Source: Aquimarina macrocephali JAMB N27
Lineage (GTDB): Bacteria; Bacteroidota; Bacteroidia; Flavobacteriales; Flavobacteriaceae
NCBI RefSeq assembly: GCF_000520995.1
Contig: NZ_JACA01000001.1
Span: 594,290 to 658,289 of the forward strand
Direction of reading: 5' to 3'
Length of the DNA stretch: 64,000 nt
Position numbers and translations under genes: made by a program. Within the stretch, counting starts at the first letter, position 1; the number at the start of each line of letters is the position of its first letter. Positions 34,857 through 44,041 of the stretch are shown in pieces. Below the pieces are notes generated by a model. The model did no database searches and was not told the origin of the DNA. It saw nothing but the letters and a program-made list of their open reading frames with translations.

Positions 34857-35774
34857 TTAATCCTGTACAATAATATCTTTATTATCCTGATTTCCATATT
34901 CTGGTTGTAGGGTAACATGATTTATTCTGAATTCTTTATAAAGTATATCTTCAATAGTGTTAAGTATTTTTCCAAATTCTGAAACCAAAATATCACTATC
35001 AAAATCTATATGTGCTTCTAAATGTGTTTCTTCTTCATTAAGTTGCCATACATGTATATGATGTATACTTTTAACTTTTGGTAAAGCATTAATTGTATTT
35101 ACTATTTCTTTTAACTCAATAGAATCAGGAGTATACAACATTAATACTTTAAATGATTTTTTTAAGAGATCATAACCTACAATAATCAGATAGATCGCAA
35201 TTGCAAAAGTTAAAACACTATCTACCCAAAATAGTTTATAAAACTTCATTAATAACCCTCCTATCAAAACTGCAAAAGATGCCATTAAGTCTGTTATAAG
35301 ATGTAAATATGCCGATCTCATGTTCATATTTACTTTACTATCTTTTCTTAAAAGCAAAACGCTTAGTCCATTCCCAAAAATTGCTATTATAGAAAGTATA
35401 ATTACAACATGTGCACTTATTTCTTGAGGATTCAGTAATCTTTCTATCGCTTCCAACACAAGAATTAATGCTATTACAACTAATGAAATAGCATTTATAA
35501 ATGCTGCCATAATCTCTGCTCTTTTAAAACCAAAAGTTCTTTTAATAGAAGCTTCTCTTTTTGCCAATCGATTAGCAAAAAAACTAACTATCAAAGAAAG
35601 TACATCACTAAAATTATGTAATGCATCTGATAATAAAGAAAGACTACCAGACATTAAACCACCAACTACCTGGGCAGCTGTAATTCCAATATTTAAAAGA
35701 ATAGAAAATAATAAATTACGCCCAGTAAGTTTATCATGAGAATATGAATGGTTATGGGCGTGAATTTTTACCAT
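34857..35774 (-). CDS. Cation diffusion facilitator (zinc/divalent metal efflux)
   Basis: The 305-residue protein has six membrane segments and CDF metal sites: SLLSDALHNFSDVLSL in TM2 (the D-xxx-D type motif) and LITDLMASFAVLIGG in TM5. It has a His-rich N-terminus (HAHNHSYSH) and a C-terminal cytoplasmic metal domain (HHIHVWQLNEEETHLEAHI). It probably exports Zn2+ or similar ions against protons at the inner membrane. It lies 3 bases after the rpiB stop and 5 bases before elaA. Confidence 0.93.
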   Translation of the reverse strand: MVKIHAHNHSYSHDKLTGRNLLFSILLNIGITAAQVVGGLMSGSLSLLSDALHNFSDVLSLIVSFFANRLAKREASIKRTFGFKRAEIMAAFINAISLVVIALILVLEAIERLLNPQEISAHVVIILSIIAIFGNGLSVLLLRKDSKVNMNMRSAYLHLITDLMASFAVLIGGLLMKFYKLFWVDSVLTFAIAIYLIIVGYDLLKKSFKVLMLYTPDSIELKEIVNTINALPKVKSIHHIHVWQLNEEETHLEAHIDFDSDILVSEFGKILNTIEDILYKEFRINHVTLQPEYGNQDNKDIIVQD

Positions 35775-35777
35775 AGG

Positions 35778-36212
35778 CTAAATACACATTGGTATTTTAT
35801 GTACTCTGTTTAAGTGTCTGCCTCCTTCAAATTTTGTTGCTAAAAATGTTTTTACCATTTCGATAGCCTGAGGTAGTGATGTAAATCTTGCGGGAATACA
35901 TATGATATTAGCATCATTATGAAGTCTGGTTAATTCTGTAATTTCTTTTGTCCAACAAAGTCCTGCTCTAACATTATTGTATTTATTAGCTGTCATAGCA
36001 ACACCGTTTCCGCTTCCGCACACCAAAATTCCAAAACTAACTTTTTCAGTGTTCACATCTTTTGCTACAGGATGTACAAAATCTGGATAATCAACACTAT
36101 TGTTTTCATTAGTGCCGTAGTTAGTAACCTCAATTCCTTCAGATTCCAAATATTCTGCAATTGCAAATTTATATTCAGTCCCTGCGTGATCATTTCCAAT
36201 AGCTATTTTCAT
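35778..36212 (-). CDS. rpiB: Ribose 5-phosphate isomerase B
   Basis: The start MKIAIGNDHAG at 36212 gives 144 residues, the usual RpiB length; starts 4 or 20 codons upstream are possible. The protein has NDHAGTEYK, GVDYPDF-like strand (SVDYPDFVHPVA), the active-site Cys in ILVCGSGNGVAM and H in ELTRLHNDANI. It interconverts ribulose 5-phosphate and ribose 5-phosphate in the pentose phosphate pathway. It is the first gene of a three-gene run pointing away from the candidate origin. Confidence 0.93.
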   Translation of the reverse strand: MKIAIGNDHAGTEYKFAIAEYLESEGIEVTNYGTNENNSVDYPDFVHPVAKDVNTEKVSFGILVCGSGNGVAMTANKYNNVRAGLCWTKEITELTRLHNDANIICIPARFTSLPQAIEMVKTFLATKFEGGRHLNRVHKIPMCI

Positions 36213-36338
36213 TTTTTTATTCATTTCATTAGTTAAGCAAAGATAATTCAATCTAAAAAAAGTAAACTCCAAAAAACCAATAATTTAACCCAATATTACT
36301 CTAATGTTAATAACTCATAACCTTCTGTTAATAGTGAG

Positions 36339-36347
36339 TGTGGATAA
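36339..36347 (-). promoter_or_regulatory. DnaA box, perfect match
   Basis: TGTGGATAA is the exact reverse complement of the consensus TTATCCACA. It lies in the gene-free region between rpiB and the DUF2007 gene. Confidence 0.55.
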
Positions 36348-36658
36348 ACAGTTCTTAAAATTCATAAAGTATTTTTGGTAGTTTTGATTTTTATTAGAAT
36401 ACAAGTATAGTAGTAAGAAATCAAAATTTTAAACCCTCTTTTTTTGGCTAAGTTTTCAAGTATTAAGTCAATGTTATAAACTACGGTTTTACCGTAAAAA
36501 TATTAAAAATTTAAGCTGTTGATTAACTATTAACAGTTGTTAATTAAATTTCATTTTTATAACATTTTCAAGCAATTAGAATAATGATATCCTGTTCATA
36601 TTTTTCTCAAAATTCAGTTTAACTTAAAAAACAAATAAAACTCAAAAAAGTTATACCG

Positions 36659-36667
36659 CTATCCACA
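36659..36667 (+). promoter_or_regulatory. DnaA box, one mismatch
   Basis: CTATCCACA differs from TTATCCACA only at the first base. It faces the perfect box 312 bases away and borders the most AT-rich segment. Confidence 0.4.
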
Positions 36668-36763
36668 CTATATTATAATCATCATTATTAATTTTAAATT
36701 TAAAAAAAAGAAAAAGATATATTTAATATATGTTGAAAACTATAAAGAAATAAGAATAGTCGT

Positions 36764-37003
36764 TTATACTATTCTAAGGTGAGAATCTGTGTTAAGATCG
36801 TTTATAATCTGAAGTACTTTATTTTTATCTTTTTGATGAACTTTTAAATTAATACCTCCTAGTGCGTTTGAGTAAAAAGGAAAAACACCTACCATTGTTT
36901 CGTTTTCAAAGAAATAAGAAATACCTTCTCGATCGAGAAGTAGTTTTAGTATGGCATATTCAAAAGGATATGTGTATGTTTTAATAGTAATAAAATCTTT
37001 CAT
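36764..37003 (-). CDS. DUF2007-family small protein
   Basis: The 79-residue protein shows the DUF2007 pattern: an N-terminal strand with TYTYPFEYAILKLLLDREGI, the middle NALGGINLKVHQKD, and a C-terminal helix VLQIINDL. The family (putative signal transducing protein) is small, soluble and of unknown function. It stands alone on the minus strand between the candidate origin and a tiny membrane peptide gene. Confidence 0.75.
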   Translation of the reverse strand: MKDFITIKTYTYPFEYAILKLLLDREGISYFFENETMVGVFPFYSNALGGINLKVHQKDKNKVLQIINDLNTDSHLRIV

Positions 37004-37131
37004 TTTTTAAAATTATTCCTTGATAATCTTCCTTTTACAAGATACAAAATAAGCGCAACAATCAAATTAACGGTAATCAAAACGAATATCAATTTTTCTT
37101 AGATTGATAAATAAGTTTATACAGTAAAAAA

Positions 37132-37311
37132 TTAATTGATTTGACTGGCTTCACGATCAGTTTTTACAGAACTATTTATTTCTGATCCTTCCAAAGTTTC
37201 TTTTTTCTGATCTATTGTATTGTTAATGTATAAGGTAAACGAATATATGCCCAATAGAAATATGAGTATGAAGAGTAATATTATCTTATGTATTTTTTTG
37301 ATTTTATGCAT
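37132..37311 (-). CDS. Putative 59-residue single-span membrane peptide
   Basis: Reading the minus strand gives an uninterrupted frame of 59 codons. It has a basic start (MHKIKKIHK), one strong hydrophobic segment (IILLFILIFLLGIYSF, residues 10-25), then a polar tail. A basic-hydrophobic-polar order is what a small inner-membrane protein would show. There is no homologue I recognise, and the reading rests only on composition and frame. It occupies the otherwise gene-free gap between the DUF2007 gene and rnr. Confidence 0.45.
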   Translation of the reverse strand: MHKIKKIHKIILLFILIFLLGIYSFTLYINNTIDQKKETLEGSEINSSVKTDREASQIN

Positions 37312-37550
37312 ATCGAATTAAATACTAAACGGATAAAATCGAATCCTAGTGTACTAAAATTAATTAAATTTTAAGAAAAATGACTGTATTTACTTACTTT
37401 TTTTTGATGTAATATCTTGATTTACAGATAATGTATTTTAGAGTTATTCAACAGCAATATGATTTAAGTATTAATAAAAGTTTAAAGTTAAAATTACTGA
37501 TGTTAAAAGATAAGCTGTACTTTTATCATAAATATATAGAACAGATATTA

Positions 37551-39749
37551 ATGAAAAGAAAGAGTAGAAGAAGAAAAAAGTCACCTAAAATAGAGAATAT
37601 TACACAGGAAATACTCAAAATATTAAAAGCCGAATCAAATAAAAGTTTTAATTATAAACAAATCGCATCAAAATTAGGAGTAGATGATGCAAGTAGTAGA
37701 AATCAAATTATAAAAAAATTATCCCAACTCGCAGCTAAGAAACAAATTGAAGAAGTAGAAAGAGGAAAGTTTAAGATTATACCTAACATTAACACTTATA
37801 CAGGTATTTTAGAAATCACTTCAAAAGGTACAGGATATGTAATTGTAAAAGATCTTGAAGATGATATTTTTATCCCAAATAACAATCTTAATAAAGCACT
37901 GAATGGTGATGAGGTAGAGGTTTATATTTATCGTAGAAAACGAAGAGGAAAGAGTGAAGGAGAGATTTCTAGGATTATTTCTCGTAAAAGAAGTGAGTTT
38001 GTTGGTATAATAGATATTCAAAAAAATTATGCCTTTGTAAACATGCAGGATGGCAAAATGTATACTGATATTTTTATCCCTAAAAATAAAATAGCAGACG
38101 CAGAAAATGGAGATAAAGTTTTAGTAAAACTAGAAGATTGGCCAGAAAAAGCAGATTCACCTTTTGGAAAAATAATTAAAGTACTAGGAAAACCAGGTGA
38201 ACATAATACCGAGATACATGCTATTTTGGCTCAGTATGGTTTACCTTATGAGTTTCCTGAAGAAGTCGAAGATTATGCAAATACTATAGATACATCTATT
38301 CAAGAATCAGAGATCAAGAATCGTAGGGATATGAGAAAAATTCTTACGTTTACTATTGATCCTAAAGATGCTAAAGATTTTGATGATGCGTTATCATTTC
38401 AGGTTTTAGAAAATGGTAATTATGAAATAGGAATTCATATTGCAGATGTATCACACTATCTAAAACCAGGAACAATACTTGATGATGAAGCTTATGAAAG
38501 AGCAACATCTGTATATCTGGTAGATAGAGTAGTTCCTATGTTACCCGAGGTTTTATCTAATAATGCCTGTTCCTTAAGACCAAATGAAGAGAAATATACA
38601 TTTTCTGCAGTGTTTGAATTAAATGATAAAGCAGAAATAAAAAACCAATGGTTTGGGAGAACAGTAACCTATTCTGATGCAAGATTTGCATACGAAGAAG
38701 CGCAGCATATTATAGAAACTCGCGAAAATGTAATTCCCGCAGAGATCTCACTTACCAGAAAAGAATATAAAGCTGATCAAAAAATAGCTGATGCAGTACT
38801 TAAATTAGATGAACTTGCTAAAATTATGCGAGGTAAACGAATGGGTGAGGGAGCTATTTCTTTTGATAAAGTAGAAGTAAAATTTAGTCTAAACGAAAAT
38901 AGCGAACCAGTAGGAGTGTTTTTTAAGACTTCTAAAGACGCTAATAAACTTATTGAAGAGTTTATGCTATTAGCTAATAAAAAGGTCGCAGAGTTCATAG
39001 GAAAGCAAAATCCTAAAAAAACATTTATTTATCGTGTACATGATGAACCAAATGATGAAAAATTAGCAGCACTACAAAACATTATTGGAAGATTTGGATA
39101 TAAATTAGATCTTAGAGATCGAAAAACTACCACAAAATCGTTAAACGGATTATTAAAGGATGTTCAAGGTAAAAAAGAACAAAATTTAGTTGATACTTTA
39201 GCTATACGAAGTATGAGTAAAGCAGAATATACTACTCATAATATTGGTCATTATGGATTAGCGTTTGATTATTATTCGCATTTTACCTCTCCAATACGAA
39301 GATATCCAGATGTTATGGCACACCGTTTGTTACAACATTATTTGGATAAAGGGAAATCTGTTGCAGAAGATGAATATGAAGAAAAATGTAATCATAGTAG
39401 CAGTATGGAAAATCTGGCTGCCAGTGCAGAGCGTGACTCTATAAAGTTTATGCAGATAAAGTTTATGAAAGATCATGAGGATGAGCAGTTTTTGGGAGTT
39501 ATCTCTGGAGTTACAGAATGGGGAATTTATGTAGAAATCATTAATAATAAATGTGAAGGTATGATTCGTCTTAGAGACATGAATGATGATCACTATGTTT
39601 TTGATCAAGATGAATATGCCATTATAGGAGAACAAACCAAAAAAGTATACCAATTAGGAGATGAGGTATATGTAAAAGTAAAAAATGCTGATCTTATAAA
39701 AAGACACTTAGATTTCACCTTGTTAGGAAATAAGGAAGAAATAGAGTAA
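37551..39749 (+). CDS. rnr: Ribonuclease R
   Basis: I chose MKRKSRRRKKSPKIENI at 37551 (732 residues), because the 40 upstream codons are hydrophobic/aromatic and unlike the family. In order: basic N-terminus, winged-helix RNB_N (about 20-75), cold-shock domains (GIIDIQKNYAFVNMQ; GTGYVIVKDLEDDIF), RNB catalytic domain with TIDPKDAKDFDDALSF (the Asp cluster for metal) and YTTHNIGHYGLAFDYYSHFT, and a C-terminal S1 domain. It degrades structured RNA 3' to 5'. It faces away from the candidate origin and opens the plus-strand half. Confidence 0.94.
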   Translation: MKRKSRRRKKSPKIENITQEILKILKAESNKSFNYKQIASKLGVDDASSRNQIIKKLSQLAAKKQIEEVERGKFKIIPNINTYTGILEITSKGTGYVIVKDLEDDIFIPNNNLNKALNGDEVEVYIYRRKRRGKSEGEISRIISRKRSEFVGIIDIQKNYAFVNMQDGKMYTDIFIPKNKIADAENGDKVLVKLEDWPEKADSPFGKIIKVLGKPGEHNTEIHAILAQYGLPYEFPEEVEDYANTIDTSIQESEIKNRRDMRKILTFTIDPKDAKDFDDALSFQVLENGNYEIGIHIADVSHYLKPGTILDDEAYERATSVYLVDRVVPMLPEVLSNNACSLRPNEEKYTFSAVFELNDKAEIKNQWFGRTVTYSDARFAYEEAQHIIETRENVIPAEISLTRKEYKADQKIADAVLKLDELAKIMRGKRMGEGAISFDKVEVKFSLNENSEPVGVFFKTSKDANKLIEEFMLLANKKVAEFIGKQNPKKTFIYRVHDEPNDEKLAALQNIIGRFGYKLDLRDRKTTTKSLNGLLKDVQGKKEQNLVDTLAIRSMSKAEYTTHNIGHYGLAFDYYSHFTSPIRRYPDVMAHRLLQHYLDKGKSVAEDEYEEKCNHSSSMENLAASAERDSIKFMQIKFMKDHEDEQFLGVISGVTEWGIYVEIINNKCEGMIRLRDMNDDHYVFDQDEYAIIGEQTKKVYQLGDEVYVKVKNADLIKRHLDFTLLGNKEEIE

Positions 39750-39817
39750 TCAAAAAAAATAGTGTCGTTTGTTTTATGTAAGATCAAAATTGAAATAGAA
39801 ATTTTAAAAGAAGGGCG

Positions 39818-40495
39818 ATGAAAAAATTAATATTTCTTTTTGTGTTTTTATTAGTCGCATTAGGACAAGCACAAGAAGACGTTAAAACTAAAAATCTAGA
39901 TTATTTTACAGAAGTAAAAGTTTTTGATAAAATAAAGGTAACTCTTGTTAAAAGTGATAAACATAAAGTTATAGTCACTGGTTATAAAAGATACGATGTA
40001 GAAATTATTCAAGAAGGTCTTATTTTAAAAATTAGAATGTCTTTGGATAATCTATGGGATAAAAGCAATACCGAAGTTTTAGTTCATTATGAAGAACTTA
40101 GAAAAATTGATGCTAATGAGGGATCAACGGTAGAAGTAAAAGATGTTCTTAATAGAAATAAACTTGATTTAAGAGCTCAAGAAGGAGCAGTTATACAAGC
40201 ACAAGCTGAAACAGAAACATTGTTTATTAAGGCAGTTACAGGTGGAGAAGTGCACTTAGAAGGTATATCGAAAGAACAGGAAATTGTTATTAATTCTGGA
40301 GGGAAGTATTTTGGTAGTGAACTCGAAACAGAAAGAACACAAGTAAAAATTAGTGCAGGAGGAGTGGCAGAAGTAAATGCTAAAGATTATATTAAAGCAA
40401 ATACTAATGCCGGAGGAACCATAAGAATTTATGGAGATCCTAAACAAAAGGATACTAAAAAATTTTTAGGTGGAAAAATTGTTGAAGTTAACTAA
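39818..40495 (+). CDS. Exported DUF2807 (head GIN domain) protein
   Basis: The 225-residue protein has a leader ending ALGQAQ, then the DUF2807/GIN beta-helix-like repeat region (LDYFTEVKVFDKIKVTLVKS; LRKIDANEGSTVEVKDVL; AVTGGEVHLEGIS; GGTIRIYGDPKQ). The family is common in Bacteroidota and is described as a putative autotransporter adhesin, but its role is unknown. It lies 68 bases after rnr and 38 before a LysE-type exporter. Confidence 0.85.
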   Translation: MKKLIFLFVFLLVALGQAQEDVKTKNLDYFTEVKVFDKIKVTLVKSDKHKVIVTGYKRYDVEIIQEGLILKIRMSLDNLWDKSNTEVLVHYEELRKIDANEGSTVEVKDVLNRNKLDLRAQEGAVIQAQAETETLFIKAVTGGEVHLEGISKEQEIVINSGGKYFGSELETERTQVKISAGGVAEVNAKDYIKANTNAGGTIRIYGDPKQKDTKKFLGGKIVEVN

Positions 40496-40533
40496 GTAGT
40501 TTTTTAACTTTGTAATAAATACGCTTAGACCCT

Positions 40534-41229
40534 ATGCTTCAAGATGCTCAAGCAGCTATACCATTAGGTTTTTTATTAGCCTTTTTGATTGGACCCGTTT
40601 TTTTTGTACTTCTGGAAACAGCGGCTATTAAAGGGTTTAGAGCAGCTTTGGCTGTAGATTTAGGAGTTATTTTTGCGGATATAGTATTTATTCTTATCGC
40701 ATATTTTAGTACCAATCAGATTTTAGAAAAAATAAAAGATGATCCTGCCTTATTTATATTTGGTGGGATGTTATTATCTACTTATGGCATAATTTCTTTT
40801 ATTCAGGAAAGAAAAAACTATAATAAACTTAGAGATACTTCGGTAGAAATTATCAATAAACACAATTATCTTATGTTATTTATAAAAGGGTTCTTACTCA
40901 ATTTTATAAATATTGGAGTATTAGGATTTTGGTTAAGTGTTATCATTGTTATAGGACCACAATTAGATATGAATACGAATAGAATTCTACGGTTTTTTAC
41001 TATGGTTATAGGTACATATCTTTTTATTGATTTCTTTAAAATGCTGCTGGCAAAAAGACTGAAGAGAAAATTAACACCAAAAAGAACTTATATCATCAAA
41101 AGGGTCATTAGTATTGTTATGATTGTGTTTGGTGTATTTCTTATTTTAAAAGGTGTTTTGCCGGATACAATGGAGAAACGAATCCAAGACGAGATCGAAA
41201 AAATAACACCAGAATCCAGGTTTAAATAA
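40534..41229 (+). CDS. LysE/RhtB-family amino-acid exporter
   Basis: The 231-residue membrane protein has about six hydrophobic segments and the family start (PLGFLLAFLIGPVFFVLLET, GFRAALAVDLGVIFADIVFI). LysE-type proteins export amino acids or related metabolites. The C-terminal tail after the last segment is short and charged. A terminator follows, immediately against the tRNA-Cys gene on the other strand. Confidence 0.88.
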   Translation: MLQDAQAAIPLGFLLAFLIGPVFFVLLETAAIKGFRAALAVDLGVIFADIVFILIAYFSTNQILEKIKDDPALFIFGGMLLSTYGIISFIQERKNYNKLRDTSVEIINKHNYLMLFIKGFLLNFINIGVLGFWLSVIIVIGPQLDMNTNRILRFFTMVIGTYLFIDFFKMLLAKRLKRKLTPKRTYIIKRVISIVMIVFGVFLILKGVLPDTMEKRIQDEIEKITPESRFK

Positions 41230-41258
41230 AAAATCCTGCACATAAGTACAGGATTTTT
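41229..41258. terminator. Terminator between the LysE gene and tRNA-Cys
   Basis: AAAAATCCTG (41229-41238) pairs with CAGGATTTTT (41249-41258) around a 10-base loop. It can end the LysE transcript on plus and the tRNA transcript on minus. Confidence 0.7.
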
Positions 41259-41259
41259 G

Positions 41260-41330
41260 AGGTGTCGAGCGGATTCGAACCGCTGTAGATGGTGTTGCAG
41301 ACCACTGCCTAGCCACTCGGCCACGACACC
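41260..41330 (-). tRNA. tRNA-Cys (GCA)
   Basis: The minus strand folds into a full cloverleaf. The 7-bp acceptor stem is GGTGTCG/CGACACC, the D arm contains GAGTGGCTAGG, the anticodon loop CTGCAAC carries GCA, and the T arm is GCGG-TTCGAAT-CCGC. The discriminator base is U, as expected for tRNA-Cys. The 71-base gene does not encode CCA. No other tRNA was seen in the window. Confidence 0.97.
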
Positions 41331-41425
41331 CAATTTTTGATTGGAAGGCAAATGTAAAAAAATTTATGATTACTTCTTAAATGATTTTACAATAAAACGC
41401 TTTTCGTACAATTTTAACACTATAA

Positions 41426-41797
41426 TTATCGGTTTTTACTCCTTGTGATAGTAACCATTTCTACATTTCCACCAATAGGTGGATTAATTTTTGAAACATC
41501 TACAATAACTTTATCAACCAATGGTAATTCATCTAATATACGAACTAAAATTCGCTCTGCAGCATGTTCTAACAATTTAGAACGAATACCCATTTCTTCT
41601 TTTACAATATGATTAAGATGAACATAATCTACAGTTTCTGCTAAACGATCAGATATTGCAGACTTTGATAGATCAGCCTTAATCTTAAGATCCACTCTGT
41701 AATCAGATCCTATTTTTTTCTCCTCGACAAGGCATCCATGATAGGCGTAAACCTTGATGTTTTTCAACTTTATTAATCCCACGGGGTTTTTAGGCAA
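41426..41797 (-). CDS. folB: Dihydroneopterin aldolase
   Basis: The 123-residue protein matches FolB: KLKNIKVYAYHGCLVEEKKI, DYRVDLKIKADLSKS, ETVDYVHLNHIVKEEM, LLEHAAERIL and KINPPIGGNVEMV. The YHG Tyr/His and the Lys of the family active site region are present. It cleaves 7,8-dihydroneopterin in folate synthesis. It is alone on the minus strand, divergent from glnS. Confidence 0.92.
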   Translation of the reverse strand: MPKNPVGLIKLKNIKVYAYHGCLVEEKKIGSDYRVDLKIKADLSKSAISDRLAETVDYVHLNHIVKEEMGIRSKLLEHAAERILVRILDELPLVDKVIVDVSKINPPIGGNVEMVTITRSKNR

Positions 41798-41943
41798 ATG
41801 TAAAAAGAATCTTTATGATTTAAGCAGGGAGAACACCCCTTTTCTAATGAATTATGATAATAATAAAATAATTGTATTAAAGATTTTTATACAATAGCAA
41901 GGCAGCATTAGAATTTGTAGTTTTGTGTTTTATTAGATTACAG

Positions 41944-43986
41944 ATGTCAGAAGAAAAAAAACCGCTTAATTTTATAGAGCATATTGTAGAGGAGGACCTT
42001 ACAACCGGTATGAGTACAGAAAATTTACGTTTTCGTTTCCCTCCAGAACCCAATGGATACTTGCATATAGGACATACCAAAGCAATAGGTATTAGTTTTG
42101 GTCTTGGTCTTAGGTATAATGCACCGGTAAACCTACGTTTTGATGATACTAATCCTGCCAAAGAGGAACAGGAATATGTAGACGCAATTAAAGAAGATAT
42201 AACGTGGTTGGGATATCAATGGGATAAAGAATGTTATTCGTCTGACTATTTTCAGCAATTATACGATTGGACTGTTCAACTCATTAAGAGTGGGAAGGCC
42301 TATGTAGATTCTCAATCTGCAGAAACTATTGCTTCTCAAAAAGGAACTACCGTAGAACCAGGAAGTAATAGTCCATACAGAGATCGTTCTGTTGAAGAGA
42401 ATTTACAACTGTTTCAGAATATGAAAGAAGGTAAGTTTGATGAAGGTGAGCATGTAGTGAGAGCTAAGATCGATATGGCAGACCCAAATATGTTAATGAG
42501 AGATCCTCTGATGTATAGAATATTAAAAAAATCTCATCATAGAACTGGGGATGATTGGTGTATTTACCCAATGTATGATTGGACACATGGCGAAAGTGAT
42601 TATATAGAAAGTATCTCACATTCTTTATGTTCTTTAGAATTTAAACCTCATAGAAAATTATATGACTGGTTTCTTGATCAGATATATAGTACTGATATAC
42701 GACCAAAACAAAGGGAATTTGCAAGGCTTAATCTAAGCTATACAATTATGAGTAAGCGTAAGTTACTCAAGTTAGTAGAAGAAGGAGTAGTGTCTGGATG
42801 GGATGATCCAAGGATGCCTACAATTTCGGCATTAAGAAGGCGTGGTTATACTCCAACATCAATACGAAAGTTTGTTGAAACTGTAGGTGTTGCAAAACGT
42901 GAAAACGTAATTGATGTATCATTATTAGAGTTTTGTGTACGAGAGGACCTTAATAAAACTGCATCAAGAGTAATGGCTGTTTTAGACCCTGTTAAACTTG
43001 TTATAACAAATTATCCAAAAGGAGAAGAAGAATGGTTAGAAGCAGAAAATAACCCAGAAGATGAAGCTGCAGGTTCTAGAAAAGTACCTTTTTCTGGCGA
43101 ATTGTATATCGAAAGAGAGGATTTTAAAGAAGAGGCAGGTAGAAAGTTCTTTAGATTGACTTTAGGGAAAGAAGTGCGGCTTAAAAATGCATATATCATC
43201 AAAGGAGAACGTGTGATAAAAGATGCCGAAGGAAATATTACAGAAATCCAATGTACATATGATCCAAAAAGTAAGTCAGGGAGCGGCACAGAAGAATCAA
43301 AACGTAATGTAAAAGGTACATTACATTGGGTATCAATAGCACATGCAATTCCTTCAGAGATTAGGATTTATGATCGATTGTTTAATGATGAGGCTCCAGA
43401 TGGTCATAAGGATAAAGATTTTATTGAGTTTTTAAACCCAGATTCTTTAAAAATAATAACAGGTTATGTAGAACCTGGTCTAAAAGATGTTAAACTATTA
43501 GAGCAGTTTCAGTTTCAAAGATTAGGGTATTTTAATGTGGATATTGATAGTAAACCTGATGCTTTAGTATTTAATAAAACTGTTGGTTTACGAGATACAT
43601 GGGCAAAAGTAAAACCAGTTTTGACACATCAAAACAATCAAAACAAACCTCAGAATCAGCAAAATGCAATACCTGCAATCGAAGAAATAAAAAGAGCGGG
43701 GAAGAAGTATACAAATGTACCTGATGCTAAAAGAGAAGTGCTTAAAACTAAAATTATAGAAGCGGCCAAAACTGTAGAAATAGAGGAGCTTGTACCACTT
43801 TATGATACAGCTGTAAAAAAAGCAGGAACCCGCATTGCTACTATGATTGCTTTAGGTATAATTCTTAAAAATAAAGGAAATCAACCTGATCAATTAGCAA
43901 AAGATTTTATTACTAAAGCTCTTGATGATAAGAATGAATTATTACAATTAGAGGCCAAAGAAGTTGCTTCTAACTATGACATATAA
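41944..43986 (+). CDS. glnS: Glutamine--tRNA ligase with C-terminal extension
   Basis: The start MSEEKKPLNF at 41944 (680 residues) is preferred; the frame extends 7 codons further. Class I motifs are FPPEPNGYLHIGHTKA (HIGH at 41-44) and IMSKRKL (269-272). The acceptor- and anticodon-binding regions match GlnRS rather than GluRS (VNLRFDDTNPAKEE, DDPRMPTISALRRRGYTP). After the usual end near residue 558 there is an Asn/Gln-rich linker and about 105 helical residues. E. coli GlnRS is 554 residues. The tail may be a tRNA-binding addition of the YqeY-like kind, but I cannot confirm this. Confidence 0.93.
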   Translation: MSEEKKPLNFIEHIVEEDLTTGMSTENLRFRFPPEPNGYLHIGHTKAIGISFGLGLRYNAPVNLRFDDTNPAKEEQEYVDAIKEDITWLGYQWDKECYSSDYFQQLYDWTVQLIKSGKAYVDSQSAETIASQKGTTVEPGSNSPYRDRSVEENLQLFQNMKEGKFDEGEHVVRAKIDMADPNMLMRDPLMYRILKKSHHRTGDDWCIYPMYDWTHGESDYIESISHSLCSLEFKPHRKLYDWFLDQIYSTDIRPKQREFARLNLSYTIMSKRKLLKLVEEGVVSGWDDPRMPTISALRRRGYTPTSIRKFVETVGVAKRENVIDVSLLEFCVREDLNKTASRVMAVLDPVKLVITNYPKGEEEWLEAENNPEDEAAGSRKVPFSGELYIEREDFKEEAGRKFFRLTLGKEVRLKNAYIIKGERVIKDAEGNITEIQCTYDPKSKSGSGTEESKRNVKGTLHWVSIAHAIPSEIRIYDRLFNDEAPDGHKDKDFIEFLNPDSLKIITGYVEPGLKDVKLLEQFQFQRLGYFNVDIDSKPDALVFNKTVGLRDTWAKVKPVLTHQNNQNKPQNQQNAIPAIEEIKRAGKKYTNVPDAKREVLKTKIIEAAKTVEIEELVPLYDTAVKKAGTRIATMIALGIILKNKGNQPDQLAKDFITKALDDKNELLQLEAKEVASNYDI

Positions 43987-43992
43987 AGAGAG

Positions 43993-44036
43993 AACTTATA
44001 GATACAGAAAATACTTCTGTGTCTATGAGTTTTTTT
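43993..44036. terminator. Terminator after glnS
   Basis: AACTTATAGATACAGAA (43993-44009) pairs with TTCTGTGTCTATGAGTT (44015-44031), with two G-U pairs, followed by a T run to 44036. It lies just before the convergent gene ending at 44042. Confidence 0.7.
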
Positions 44037-44041
44037 GATTT

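Larger units (their letters stand above)
36273..36763. other. Candidate chromosomal replication origin (oriC)
   Basis: This gene-free stretch between rpiB and a DUF2007 gene is extremely AT-rich. It has a perfect DnaA box at 36339 and a one-mismatch box at 36659 in opposite orientation. It also has a near-pure A/T tract at about 36684-36731, repeated TTAAC elements (about 36521-36546) and a small inverted repeat TACGGTTTTACCGTA (36482-36496). Sampled non-coding DNA is C-rich relative to G on the left and G-rich on the right. A parS cluster lies 11-19 kb to the right. dnaA itself is not in this window. Confidence 0.55.

Noticed and set aside
37431..37550. Forty-codon N-terminal extension of RNase R
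   Set aside because: Hydrophobic, aromatic composition unlike RNase R; the internal Met starts a typical basic N-terminus.
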